Positions 16,459 to 24,790 of a DNA stretch of 64,000 nt are shown one piece after another (the first letter of the stretch is position 1; each line of letters opens with the position of its first letter). A program made the position numbers and the translations under genes. The stretch lies in assembly GCF_003148905.1 (NCBI RefSeq), contig NZ_QGHC01000013.1, forward strand, positions 1,155-65,154, given 5' to 3'. The notes beneath the pieces were generated by a model, which saw nothing but the letters and a program-made list of their open reading frames with translations, had not been told where the DNA came from and searched no databases. The stretch is from Fulvimonas soli (lineage in GTDB: Bacteria > Pseudomonadota > Gammaproteobacteria > Xanthomonadales > Rhodanobacteraceae).

Positions 16459-16758
16459 CTATTCGGTGCCGCTCTCTTCCTCGGACAGTTGCGCCTCGGT
16501 CGCGGCCATCAGCGTCGCGGCCGAGCACCCCAGCCCCTTCGCGATCCACAGGATCAACACCAGCGTGGGCATGTGCTCGCCGCGCTCGATTTTGCCCATG
16601 TGCGACCGGGCGATGCCCGCCTGTTCCGCGAGCACCTCCTGCGCCAGCCCCTGCGCGGACCGGGCCTCGCGCACGGCAACGCCGAAAGCGCGCGCTGGCT
16701 CGCTTTCATAGGTTCTTGTCCCTGCGGGTCTCCCGCGTTGCACCGATCGCTTCTGCAT
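16459..16758 (-). CDS. XRE-family helix-turn-helix protein
   Basis: The 99-residue protein has a basic N-terminus (MQKRSVQRGRPAGTRTY) and a Cro/CI-type helix-turn-helix (VREARSAQGLAQEVLAEQAG then IARSHMGKIERGEHMP). The ATG at 16,758 is preferred over an upstream TTG at 16,779. Such small XRE proteins near the integrase of clc-type ICEs are candidate regulators of excision or transfer. It is divergent from the LysR-like effector gene, with about 100 bases between starts. Confidence 0.75.
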   Translation of the reverse strand: MQKRSVQRGRPAGTRTYESEPARAFGVAVREARSAQGLAQEVLAEQAGIARSHMGKIERGEHMPTLVLILWIAKGLGCSAATLMAATEAQLSEEESGTE

Positions 16759-16862
16759 CAACAGAAGCGTCACGCGCAAAGCGAATCTAAACCACGTTAA
16801 ACTTATCTCATCGACCGGTCGCGCCCGGTTTTTTCCAGTGTCGGCGTTGTGCAGGTGACACG

Positions 16863-17486
16863 ATGATCGCTCCCGATCCCTTGAACATTGCCCTGTCGGA
16901 CTGCCTGGCCTATCCCCGGTTGTCGGTGCCGATGGCGGAACATCGCCGGCGCCATCCGAACCACCCCATTCGCCTTCATGAAGAACGCCTGGAGGATCTG
17001 CATCGAGGACTGCTCACGGGGGCCTTCGAGGCAGGCCTCTGCCAGTCGCCCGCAGCACCTGAAGGCATCGATGTCCGCCCCGTCTGGCGCGACGCGCTGG
17101 CATTGGCCGTGTCGGCCCATCACCCCTTGCTGGCCTTTGCGTCAGTGTCCCTGGAGCAGGCGGCCGACCACCCTTGGATCGCCCTGGATGGGCGCGGCTG
17201 TGTGGGCTACTGCGGGCAGATCGACTCACTGCTGACGGCGGCCGGCGTCGTTCCCTCGGCCGTCACGACGGCCACATCGTTCGGGTTGATGATGACCTTG
17301 GTGGCCGCCGGCTACGGCGTCTGCCTCGCACCCGCCGCCCGCATCGAGGGTCATCGTTCCCTTGGCGTTGTCCAGCGTCCCTTGCAAGAGGGCGCGCTGA
17401 CGCTCACCACGTACTTCCTGAGCCGTCGTAGTACGGACAGCACCCGCCTGGAGCCGTTTTTCCAAGCGCTCCGGGCAAGCGCCTGA
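16863..17486 (+). CDS. LysR-type effector domain protein lacking a DNA-binding domain
   Basis: All 207 residues align in my reading with the LysR substrate-binding domain: PLNIALSDCLAYPRLSVPMA, RLEDLHRGLLTGAFEAGLC, HPLLAFASVSLEQAADHPWI and GYGVCLAPAARI. The N-terminal winged helix is absent. The upstream in-frame codons (to about 16,800) do not encode one, and an ATG with AGGTG upstream begins the domain cleanly. It may therefore be a stand-alone ligand-sensing domain, or a relic. It is divergent from a small XRE protein that has a DNA-binding domain but no sensor, so a two-part regulator is conceivable. Confidence 0.7.
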   Translation: MIAPDPLNIALSDCLAYPRLSVPMAEHRRRHPNHPIRLHEERLEDLHRGLLTGAFEAGLCQSPAAPEGIDVRPVWRDALALAVSAHHPLLAFASVSLEQAADHPWIALDGRGCVGYCGQIDSLLTAAGVVPSAVTTATSFGLMMTLVAAGYGVCLAPAARIEGHRSLGVVQRPLQEGALTLTTYFLSRRSTDSTRLEPFFQALRASA

Positions 17487-17513
17487 CCGAACCTCGGCGC
17501 GACCCTGGCTTGA

Positions 17514-19439
17514 TCAATCTCCGGCCGTCGCTTCGGCGGCATCGGCAGCGACGGCTTCGCGCACCAGCCGCTGCACGCTTTGCCGGACCGGCTCAGGGAA
17601 CTCGGTCGTCACGACTGGCTCGCTCGCCTGCATGCACTGTGCGGCCACCAGCCGCGCGGCAAGGTGCAGGTTCGTTGGGTTGACGGCTTCGATGGCCGGC
17701 CGTGTCCCGAGCGCCTCGTACGAGCGCAGGAGTGCGTGGTAGATGTCCCAGGTGTCGATGCCCCGTGGCAGTTGCTTCAGCACGGACTGGACCAGCCTGC
17801 GCTTGAGCGGATCGAGCTGCCAGTCCGGCACCCGCTGCCCGCGATGCCCCATGTGGATCGACAGCAGGTTGCCGGCCTGGATCTCGTAGGTGATCCAGCG
17901 GCGCGACTTGCCCGCGAGCCTGGCGTAGTCCGCCACTGAGAGGTTGTGCGGCGCCTCGAAGGTCTCCAGCACTTGCTGGCGTTCGCGCTGCGCCTCCGAC
18001 AGGCGCGGCCGTGCGTACTCGGGCATGCGCACGGCCGACAGCCGCTGCACCGATGCCGGCGCTTCGGGTTGGCCGGGCGTCGGCGCGGTCACGATCAGTT
18101 GCGGCGCGGTGAGGTCGACCACCGGCGGCTGCACAGCCGCCTGGCCGGCGATGGTCGGCAGACCCTGGAGCGTGATGGTCAGATGCCGGCTGGCAACCTC
18201 GACCTGGTTCTGCTCGAACAGGTCCAGGCGATCGGCCCAGTCCTGCATCATGACGCGGCGCTGCTCGACGTATTCGGCATGGTTGTAGGTCGCGCTGATC
18301 CTGTCCGGGTCGGCATGCGAGAGCTGGGCGTCCACCCATTTCTTCGGGTACCCGAGTTCGTTCAGCGCCGTCGAGATCGTGGCACGGATGCCATGCCCCG
18401 TGAGTTGGTCCTCGTAGCCCATGCGCTTGAGCGCGGCGTTGAGCGTGTTCTCGCTGATCGGGTTCTTCAGGCACCAGTCGCCGGGGATGAGATAAACCTG
18501 GGCCGGCTTGAAGTTGTCGAGCAGGTGGCGAACGATCTCCTGCGCCTGCACCGACAGCGGCACGATGTAGGGCGGGATGTCGATCAGGCGCTTGCGCTTC
18601 TTCCTGGTGAGCAGCTTGCGCTGCTTGAGCCTGGCCACCGGGATGATCCACAGGCCCCGGTCGAGGTCGAACTGATCGGGCGTGGCGAAGCGAAGCTCGC
18701 CGGTACGCACACCGGTGAGCATCAGCAGCCGGACGCCCAACTGCGTGTTCAGGCGCCCGCGGTACTTGCGCAGTGTCTGCAGCATGACTGGCAGCTCGTG
18801 CATGCGCAGGAACGGGTTGTGTTCGACCGGCGGCAATGGCAGCGCGACCACTTCCAGGTCCCTGGACGGGTTATCGCCCATGTTGGGAATCGCCACCGTG
18901 GCGTAGGTGAACAACTGGGTGAACCAGGTCCTCAGCTTCTCGGCCACCGACAGCGAGCCGCGCTTTTCCACCTTGCCGATGATGTCCAGCAGGTGTGCGC
19001 GGGTGATCTCGTAGATGGTCAGGTGCCGCAGCGAGGGGAACACGTCTTTCTTGAAGACGCGCCCGATCTGTTCAAGGCTGGTCTGCCGTCCTTCCTCCAG
19101 CGAGAGCCGGCGATGGGCCAGCCATTGCTCGTAGACGGCCATGAAGGTGTGCTCGCCGGCCAGGACGATCGCGTGCCGCTTGCGCTTGCGTTCGCTGTGC
19201 GGATTGACGCCCTTGGCGAGCAGCGAGCGGGCTTCATCGCGAAGCGCACGGGCGTCCTTCAGCGAGAGCGCTGGATACGTGCCGAAGGACATGCGGTCGC
19301 GCTTGCCGCCCCACGAGAAGCGGAAGTGCCACGCCTTTGCACCGGTGGCTGAAACAAAGAGGGAAAGGCCGTCTGTGTCGGCCAGGGTGTACGGTTTGCC
19401 GGTCGCCTTGGCCTGGCGAACCGTGAGGTCCGAAAGCAT
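17514..19439 (-). CDS. int: ICE tyrosine integrase (clc/PAPI-like)
   Basis: This 641-residue tyrosine recombinase has the DUF4102 arm-binding N-terminus (LSDLTVRQAKATGKPYTLAD, GLSLFVSATGAKAW), a core-binding domain, and a catalytic domain with GVRTGEL (Arg I), HGIRAT (HxxR) and a C-terminal ATYNHAEYVEQRR with the candidate nucleophile Tyr. An unusual extra 200 residues follow, as in IntB13 of ICEclc. AAGGAG precedes the ATG. The gene starts about 240 bases from the tRNA-Gly 3' end and is transcribed into the element, the standard ICEclc layout. It would catalyse excision and integration at that tRNA. Confidence 0.9.
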   Translation of the reverse strand: MLSDLTVRQAKATGKPYTLADTDGLSLFVSATGAKAWHFRFSWGGKRDRMSFGTYPALSLKDARALRDEARSLLAKGVNPHSERKRKRHAIVLAGEHTFMAVYEQWLAHRRLSLEEGRQTSLEQIGRVFKKDVFPSLRHLTIYEITRAHLLDIIGKVEKRGSLSVAEKLRTWFTQLFTYATVAIPNMGDNPSRDLEVVALPLPPVEHNPFLRMHELPVMLQTLRKYRGRLNTQLGVRLLMLTGVRTGELRFATPDQFDLDRGLWIIPVARLKQRKLLTRKKRKRLIDIPPYIVPLSVQAQEIVRHLLDNFKPAQVYLIPGDWCLKNPISENTLNAALKRMGYEDQLTGHGIRATISTALNELGYPKKWVDAQLSHADPDRISATYNHAEYVEQRRVMMQDWADRLDLFEQNQVEVASRHLTITLQGLPTIAGQAAVQPPVVDLTAPQLIVTAPTPGQPEAPASVQRLSAVRMPEYARPRLSEAQRERQQVLETFEAPHNLSVADYARLAGKSRRWITYEIQAGNLLSIHMGHRGQRVPDWQLDPLKRRLVQSVLKQLPRGIDTWDIYHALLRSYEALGTRPAIEAVNPTNLHLAARLVAAQCMQASEPVVTTEFPEPVRQSVQRLVREAVAADAAEATAGD

Positions 19440-19678
19440 GATCCCAACTCCTTGAAAGCGAGTTGAGTGCCATGTTTCCCATCGGGCCCCGGCTCCCCCA
19501 GCAACAATGCGGAACTGGGAAGCTCCGCATTGCGATGTACCACCTAATGTACCGGTTTTGACCGGCTGTCAGTGGATTTCGCTGGACGTCACTGGATCGA
19601 AGATTCTTAAAAAATCGAACCGTGACAATGACTTGCAACACTCCATGGACGTCCCTGGAACACCATGGAAAGTTGAAG
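19440..19678. other. Integrase promoter and ICE end region
   Basis: The 239 bases between the integrase start and the tRNA should hold the integrase promoter, arm sites and the core end. A perfect 9-base inverted repeat CAATGCGGA/TCCGCATTG (19,505-19,513 and 19,524-19,532, 10-base loop) is the clearest structure. TGGACGTC recurs as CTGGACGTC (near 19,580) and ATGGACGTC (near 19,645), and could be arm-type repeats. No other gene is seen. Confidence 0.45.
19505..19532. repeat. Inverted repeat upstream of integrase
   Basis: CAATGCGGA and its complement TCCGCATTG form a 9-base perfect stem around a 10-base loop, about 70 bases upstream of the integrase ATG. It may be a regulator or excisionase site. 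It has no T-tract, so a terminator is unlikely. Confidence 0.5.
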
Positions 19679-19701
19679 TGGAGCGGGTGAAGGGAATCGA
19701 A
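19679..19701. other. Probable ICE attachment site (tRNA 3' end)
   Basis: The last ~20 bases of the tRNA-Gly gene are the expected att core, because clc-type integrases recombine with the 3' 18 or so bases of tRNA-Gly. The element lies to the left. I found no second copy of this segment in the window, so the other att end is outside it or lost. Confidence 0.6.
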
Positions 19702-19752
19702 CCCTCGTCAGTAGCTTGGGAAGCTACAGCTCTACCATTGAGCTACACCCGC
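19679..19752 (-). tRNA. tRNA-Gly (anticodon CCC)
   Basis: The minus strand folds as a full cloverleaf: acceptor GCGGGTG/CACCCGC, D-arm GCTCAATGGTAGAGC, anticodon stem GTAGC/GCTAC with loop TTCCCAA (anticodon CCC, reading GGG), T-arm with GGTTCGATTCC, discriminator T and encoded CCA. The 74-base length is normal for glycine tRNA. Its 3' end faces the ICE and the integrase gene, which marks it as the integration target. Confidence 0.95.
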
Positions 19753-19979
19753 ATCGCCGGACGATGGTAACCCGCGCTGCGGCGGCTTGGGAATCACCCG
19801 CCGCCGAACGCCGGATGAACCGCGCATGGCGGTCAGCTGAACCGCCCGCGGGTGCGGGCGTCCGCCGCACCGCCGATGAACGGGGCGCGTGCCAATAATG
19901 CGACGCAGGTCATCCTGCCGGGAACCGGGACCGTTCTCCGCTCCCGGCAACCGTCGCCCATCACGCCGCGAGGAACCCC

Positions 19980-22163
19980 ATGTCCAGACTCCGCCCCGTC
20001 CCGCGCATGCTCGCCGCCGGCTGGCGGCTGGCGTTGCCGCTGCTGCTGTGCGCCTGCGCGACGCTGGCGCACGCGCAGTCCGCGCCCGCGGGCGCGGACG
20101 ACGCGGCGGCCGATCCGCCCGACCGCGTCGCGCGCCTGTCCTACCTGGCCGGCGACGTGGCCCTGCTGCCCGCCGGCGCGCAGGACTGGAACGACGCCGT
20201 GCTCAACCGGCCGCTGACCGGCGGCGACAAGCTCTCCACCACGCCCGGCGCGCGCGCCGAGCTGGAGCTGGACGGCGGCGCGCTGCGCCTCGCCGGCGGC
20301 ACCGACCTCGGCCTGCTCGACCTGGGCGACCACCTGGCCCAGGTCGAGCTGACCCGGGGCGCGCTCAGCCTCTCGGTGCGCTCGCTGGACCCGGGCGAGA
20401 GCTACGAGATCGACACTCCCACCGTGGCGCTGGTGGTGGACCGGCCCGGCACGTTCCGCGTGGACGTGGACCGCGACAGCGGCGCCACCACCGTGGGCGT
20501 GCTGGCCGGCAACGCCACCGTCTACGGCGAGAACGACGCGCAGCGGGACATCGTTGCCGGCCGCAGCTACCGCTTCGACGACTCCGCGCTGGCCCGCGTG
20601 ACCGTGGAGGACCTGGCCGGCGGCGACGAGTTCGACCAGTGGAGCGCCGACCGCGACCGCCGCTACGCCGCCGCGACCGCCACCCGGTACGTGGACGAGG
20701 ACGTGGTCGGCTACCAGGACCTCGACCAGTACGGCAGCTGGCAGGCCGACGACGAGTACGGCGAGGTCTGGTATCCCGCCGTGACGGCGGCGGACTGGGC
20801 GCCGTACCGCTACGGCCACTGGGCCTGGATCGGCCCCTGGGGCTGGACCTGGGTGGACGACCTGCCGTGGGGCTTCGCGCCGTATCACTACGGCCGCTGG
20901 GTGTACCGCCCGCGCGGCTGGTGCTGGATCCCCGGCCCGCGCGGCGTGCGCCCGGTCTACGCGCCGGCGCTGGTGGCCTTCGTCGGCGGCGGGCGCTGGA
21001 GCGCGTCGGCCGGCATCCGCCACGGCGCCCCGGTGGGCTGGTTCCCGCTCGGCCCCGGCGAGATCTACAACCCCTGGTACCGCGCCAGCCATGGCTACTA
21101 CGCGCGGGTCAACGCGAGCAACCTGCGCTGGCGCGGCAATGAACGCGCCCGCGAGATGGCGCGCATCGACGAGCACTACCGCTACTACCGCGCCGGCGCC
21201 GTGCCGCCGAACGCGCGCTACGCGAACCGCCAGGCGCCGCGCGGCTTCACCGCGGTGGCCGGCCAGCACTTCGCCGACGCGCAGCGCGTGCAGCGCCACC
21301 TGCTGCCGGTCGACGGCCGCCAGCTCGGCGTGGCGCCGGTGCTGGCGCGCGGCAACGGCCTGCCCCCGACCCGCGCGGGCAACCCGGCGGCGCGCGGCCC
21401 CGGCCGGCCGCCGGCCGCGGACTTCCGCCGCGAAGTGGTCGCGCGCCACGACCCGGCTTCCCGCATCGCGGCGGCCGGCCACGCGCCCGCGGGCGCGGTG
21501 CGGGCCGAACGGCCGACGAACGTGCGCCTGCTCGGCGACCACCGCGCCCCGCCATCGCCCGCGGCCGCCGCCCCGCGCGCGACCGCGGCGACGCCACGCC
21601 CGCCGGACATGCGGGCGCCGGCGGCGGCTCCTTCCTTCCGCGGCGAACCGTCCACCCCGCGCCCCGGCGAGCTGCCCTCGGCGCACTTCGCCCACCGCCC
21701 GCCGTTCGAGCACGACCGCGCGCCTGCGACACAGCCCGCCGCGCCGCGCCCGGATGCGACGCCGCGCGCCGCGCCGGACCGCACGCTGCCGCAACCGCCG
21801 CGCCTCCAGCGCCTGCCCCCGGCGGAAGCGCGGCCGCGCGAGCGGGCGGGCGGATCGCCCGCCACGCTGCCGACCCCGCCGCGCTTCGAGCGGCCGGCGC
21901 CGGCGCGTGAAACGGCGCCGAGGGAATTCCGCTCGCCGCCTGGACCGCGCCTCGAGCGCGCGCCATCGTCCGAGCGCGCCGCGCCGCGCAGCGAGAGCCG
22001 CGGCTTCGCGCCGCCGCGCGAGGCGCCGCGGCCGATGCCGTCCTACCGGCCGCCCGAACCGCACGCCGCGCCCGCGGCGCGCGAGCACGGCGGCGGGAAC
22101 GGCGACCATCCGCACGCCACCGCCGCCCCGCACGGCAGGAACGACGACCATCGGCATCCTTGA
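19980..22163 (+). CDS. DUF6600 (FecR-like) secreted protein
   Basis: The 727-residue protein has a signal peptide (CACATLAHAQS, cleavage after about residue 32). A FecR-like beta domain follows at residues about 50-190 (ARLSYLAGDVALLPAG, VALVVDRPGTFRVDVD). Then comes the DUF6600 aromatic repeat region at about 235-370, rich in Tyr/Trp/Gly (GSWQADDEYGEVWYPAV, APYRYGHWAWIGPWGW, APYHYGRWVY). The last 270 residues are low-complexity Pro/Ala/Arg. It is the first chromosomal gene beyond the tRNA. The family is common in Xanthomonadales and Burkholderiales; its function is unproven, possibly envelope-associated. Confidence 0.75.
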   Translation: MSRLRPVPRMLAAGWRLALPLLLCACATLAHAQSAPAGADDAAADPPDRVARLSYLAGDVALLPAGAQDWNDAVLNRPLTGGDKLSTTPGARAELELDGGALRLAGGTDLGLLDLGDHLAQVELTRGALSLSVRSLDPGESYEIDTPTVALVVDRPGTFRVDVDRDSGATTVGVLAGNATVYGENDAQRDIVAGRSYRFDDSALARVTVEDLAGGDEFDQWSADRDRRYAAATATRYVDEDVVGYQDLDQYGSWQADDEYGEVWYPAVTAADWAPYRYGHWAWIGPWGWTWVDDLPWGFAPYHYGRWVYRPRGWCWIPGPRGVRPVYAPALVAFVGGGRWSASAGIRHGAPVGWFPLGPGEIYNPWYRASHGYYARVNASNLRWRGNERAREMARIDEHYRYYRAGAVPPNARYANRQAPRGFTAVAGQHFADAQRVQRHLLPVDGRQLGVAPVLARGNGLPPTRAGNPAARGPGRPPAADFRREVVARHDPASRIAAAGHAPAGAVRAERPTNVRLLGDHRAPPSPAAAAPRATAATPRPPDMRAPAAAPSFRGEPSTPRPGELPSAHFAHRPPFEHDRAPATQPAAPRPDATPRAAPDRTLPQPPRLQRLPPAEARPRERAGGSPATLPTPPRFERPAPARETAPREFRSPPGPRLERAPSSERAAPRSESRGFAPPREAPRPMPSYRPPEPHAAPAAREHGGGNGDHPHATAAPHGRNDDHRHP

Positions 22164-22223
22164 GTCCGCCCCGCCGGACGGGCGAGCGCGCACGGCGCGC
22201 CGACCGTCCCGGCGGGGGCACGC

Positions 22224-22229
22224 TACAAT
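22224..22229 (+). promoter_or_regulatory. -10-like element at thiS
   Basis: TACAAT lies only 6 bases before the thiS ATG at 22,236. If it is the -10 box, transcription would start at or next to the start codon, giving a leaderless message. No good -35 match is seen 17 bases upstream. Confidence 0.3.
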
Positions 22230-22235
22230 GGCGCC

Positions 22236-22436
22236 ATGCAGATCACGCTCAACGGCCGCCCGCTCGACGTGGCGGCGTCCACCACCGTCGCCCAGTTGCT
22301 GACGCAGGCCGGCTACGCCGGCCGCCGCGTGGCGGTGGAGGTGAACCAGGAGATCGTCCCGCGCAGCCGGCACGAGCAGCACCCGCTGGCCGAAGGCGAC
22401 CGGGTGGAGATCGTCCACGCGATCGGCGGCGGCTGA
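22236..22436 (+). CDS. thiS: Sulfur carrier protein ThiS
   Basis: The 66-residue beta-grasp protein begins MQITLNGRPLDV and ends with the diagnostic IGGG: the C-terminal Gly-Gly is adenylated and thiocarboxylated to deliver sulfur for the thiazole ring of thiamine. Length is typical. It precedes thiG by 45 bases in the same direction. There is no room for a TPP riboswitch in the 72 bases upstream. Confidence 0.95.
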   Translation: MQITLNGRPLDVAASTTVAQLLTQAGYAGRRVAVEVNQEIVPRSRHEQHPLAEGDRVEIVHAIGGG

Positions 22437-22481
22437 GCGCTCCCGTTTCCGCCGCCGCGCCGTTCCCCCAGCAGGATTCCC

Positions 22482-23282
22482 ATGAACGACCCCAAGCTCG
22501 CTCCCCTCGACCCGCTCGTCATCGCCGGCCGCAGCTACGGCTCGCGCCTGCTCACCGGCACCGGCAAGTACAAGGACTTCGACGAGACCCGCCGCGCCAC
22601 CCTGGCCGCCGGCGCGCAGATCGTCACGGTGGCGATCCGCCGCGTGAACATCGGCCAGGACGCCGGCGCGCCCAGCCTGCTCGACGCGCTGCCGCCGCAC
22701 GAGTTCACCCTGCTGCCCAACACCGCCGGCTGCTACAACGCCGCCGACGCCGTGCGCACCTGCCGCCTCGCGCGCGAGCTGCTGGACGGCCACGCGCTGG
22801 TGAAGCTGGAAGTGCTGGGCGACGAGAAGACCCTGTTCCCCGACGTGGTGGAGACGCTGAAGGCCGCCGAGCAACTGGTCGCCGACGGCTTCGACGTGAT
22901 GGTCTACACCAGCGACGACCCGATCCTCGCCCGGCGGCTGGAGGAGATCGGCTGCGTGGCGGTGATGCCGCTGGCCGCGCCGATCGGCTCGGGCTTAGGG
23001 ATACAGAACAGGTACAACCTGCTGGAGATCGTGGAGAACGCCAAGGTGCCGGTGATCGTCGACGCCGGCGTGGGCACCGCCTCCGACGCGGCGATCGCGA
23101 TGGAGCTTGGCTGCGACGGCGTGCTGATGAACACCGCGATCGCCGGCGCGCGCGACCCGGTGCTGATGGCGCACGCGATGAAGCTGGCGGTCGAGGCCGG
23201 CCGCGCCGCCTTCAAGGCCGGGCGCATCCCGCGCAAGCGCTACGCCTCGGCGTCCAGCCCGCTCGACGGCACCATCGGCTGA
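22482..23282 (+). CDS. thiG: Thiazole synthase ThiG
   Basis: The 266-residue TIM-barrel enzyme condenses 1-deoxyxylulose-5-phosphate, dehydroglycine and ThiS-thiocarboxylate into the thiamine thiazole. Family features are [18 protein letters not shown], the Schiff-base lysine in [16 protein letters not shown], and the phosphate-binding [20 protein letters not shown] and [14 protein letters not shown]. It is cytoplasmic, follows thiS and precedes trmB, the order usual in Xanthomonadales. AGCAGGA precedes the ATG. Confidence 0.97.
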   Translation: MNDPKLAPLDPLVIAGRSYGSRLLTGTGKYKDFDETRRATLAAGAQIVTVAIRRVNIGQDAGAPSLLDALPPHEFTLLPNTAGCYNAADAVRTCRLARELLDGHALVKLEVLGDEKTLFPDVVETLKAAEQLVADGFDVMVYTSDDPILARRLEEIGCVAVMPLAAPIGSGLGIQNRYNLLEIVENAKVPVIVDAGVGTASDAAIAMELGCDGVLMNTAIAGARDPVLMAHAMKLAVEAGRAAFKAGRIPRKRYASASSPLDGTIG

Positions 23283-23295
23283 GCCGGTTTTCCTT

Positions 23296-23462
23296 TTCTC
23301 CCCTCTCCCGCCGGGAGAGGGGCCGGGTGAGGGTCCGATCGAGGCGCGACATCGGCCTCCCGCGCAGACAGGCGCCCATCCGCTCCGCCCGCACCCTCAC
23401 CCGCCCCGGATCGAGTCCGGGGCAGGCTCTGCCGGCACCCTCCCCCGGCGGGAGAGGGATTC
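23296..23462. repeat. Paired palindromic repeat (CTCTCCC family), copy 1
   Basis: The left unit is the hairpin CCCCTCTCCCGCCGGGAGAGG followed by GGGTGAGGGTCC. The right unit is its mirror image, CACCCTCACCC then CCCTCCCCCGGCGGGAGAGGG. The central segment differs between copies. It lies between thiG and trmB. Confidence 0.85.
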
Positions 23463-23481
23463 ACTTGATACGCTCCCGTCC

Positions 23482-24177
23482 ATGACCGACCACGCCCCAC
23501 CCAGACACCTGCGCCGCATCCGCAGCTTCGTGCTGCGCGAGGGCCGCATGACGCCGGCGCAGCAGCGCGCCTTCGACGCGCACTGGGCGCGCTTCGGCAT
23601 CGACTACACCGGCACGCCGCAGGACTACGCCGCGCGCTTCGGCCGGCGCGCGCCGCTGGTGCTGGAGATCGGCTTCGGCAACGGCGAGGCGCTGGCCTGG
23701 GCCAGCGAGCACGATCCCGGACGCGACTACCTCGGCGTCGAGGTGCACGGCCCCGGCGTGGGCCGGCTGATGAACGCGCTGGCCGCGCGCGACGCCGCCA
23801 ACGTGCGCCTCTACAAGCACGACGCGGTGGAGGTGCTGGAACACGAGATCCCGCCCGGCGCGCTGGCCGAGGCGCGCATCTGGTTCCCCGACCCGTGGCA
23901 CAAGAAGCGCCACAACAAGCGCCGCATCATCCAGCCCGATTTCGTCGCCCTGCTCGCCTCGCGCGTGGCCCCCGACGGCCTGTTGCACCTGGCCACCGAC
24001 TGGCAGCCCTACGCCGAGCACATGCTGGAGGTGATGGAGGCCGCGCCCGGCTGGCGCAACGCCGTCGGCCCCGGCCAGTACGCCGAGAAGCCGGCGTGGC
24101 GCATCGAGACCCACTTCGAGCGCCGCGGCCTGAAGCTCGGCCACGGCGTGTGGGACCTGCTCTACCACCGCCGCTGA
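23482..24177 (+). CDS. trmB: tRNA (guanine-N7-)-methyltransferase TrmB
   Basis: The 231-residue enzyme methylates G46 in the tRNA variable loop using SAM. Seen are [17 protein letters not shown] (SAM loop), [12 protein letters not shown], the signature [16 protein letters not shown] and [14 protein letters not shown]. The N-terminal [19 protein letters not shown] is the conserved TrmB lead. It is complete and cytoplasmic. It is separated from thiG by a palindromic repeat, so it probably has its own promoter. Confidence 0.96.
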   Translation: MTDHAPPRHLRRIRSFVLREGRMTPAQQRAFDAHWARFGIDYTGTPQDYAARFGRRAPLVLEIGFGNGEALAWASEHDPGRDYLGVEVHGPGVGRLMNALAARDAANVRLYKHDAVEVLEHEIPPGALAEARIWFPDPWHKKRHNKRRIIQPDFVALLASRVAPDGLLHLATDWQPYAEHMLEVMEAAPGWRNAVGPGQYAEKPAWRIETHFERRGLKLGHGVWDLLYHRR

Positions 24178-24790
24178 TCCGCCGAACGTACTCTCCCTTC
24201 CGGGGCGTGGGGCCAACCTGGCGAGCTCGTCCGGCGCTGCCCTCCTGCTCTTACCGCCCAACGCTGCCGCCGGGTCCGAAAGCAAGCCCGGCAAGAACGA
24301 GCGCCTGCCGCACACCCGCCCCCTCACCCTGCCCTCTGGAGAGGGATCAAGCCGGCGATGCCGTTCGTTCCGGCTCGATAGCGCGGCCCCTATTGATCGA
24401 CCCTTATCGAAGGAACTGCGGCACGCAATTGCCGCTGCAATCCCCACCGGCACGAGTCTCTCCCTCTCCCCTCCGGGGAGAGGGTCGGGGTGAGGGGCCA
24501 ACCTCGCGATCGCTCCCGCACAAGCGGTAATCCCTCCGGATGCCACGGACCATCCGCCTGGACGGCTCGCCAGGCAACCCATGAACCGACGGCTTTCCAC
24601 GCGCCGACCAAGGAACGATGGACGGCCCAAAAGCGTCATCCGCCCATCCCGGCGATGACGCTCCGGTTCACCAGCCCGCCGCGCGATCCGCCTATACTTC
24701 CGGCAAGCAGGGACGAGTCATCCAGCGCGTGAAGCTTCCACGGCCCATCCACCTCCGTCGCCACGACGCCCGGCCAGGGGACGCGCGCTA
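24178..24790. other. Long intergenic region after trmB
   Basis: About 610 bases without a credible gene. It contains a palindromic repeat pair (24,300-24,500). The downstream 290 bases lead to the SLC13 permease and must hold its promoter; no clear -35/-10 was found. Confidence 0.6.
24305..24500. repeat. Paired palindromic repeat (CTCTCCC family), copy 2
   Basis: A degraded unit CCCCCTCACCCTGCCCTCTGG (then AGAGGG) sits at about 24,312-24,340. A clean one, CTCTCCCCTCCGGGGAGAGG followed by GTCGGGGTGAGGGG, is at about 24,466-24,500. Here the two units have their CCCTCACCC parts on the outer sides, unlike the other copies. Confidence 0.75.

Noticed and set aside
1-19600. Second copy of the tRNA-Gly 3' end (other att site)
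   Set aside because: No match to the GGAGCGGGTGAAGGGAATCG segment was found by eye, so the other ICE end is outside the window or lost.
22164-22235. TPP riboswitch before thiS
   Set aside because: Only 72 bases are available and no conserved thi-box elements are seen.
19833-22874. A 1013-codon antisense frame over the DUF6600, thiS and thiG genes
   Set aside because: Composition is low-complexity Arg/Ala/Val/Gly and it crosses three credible genes on the other strand.
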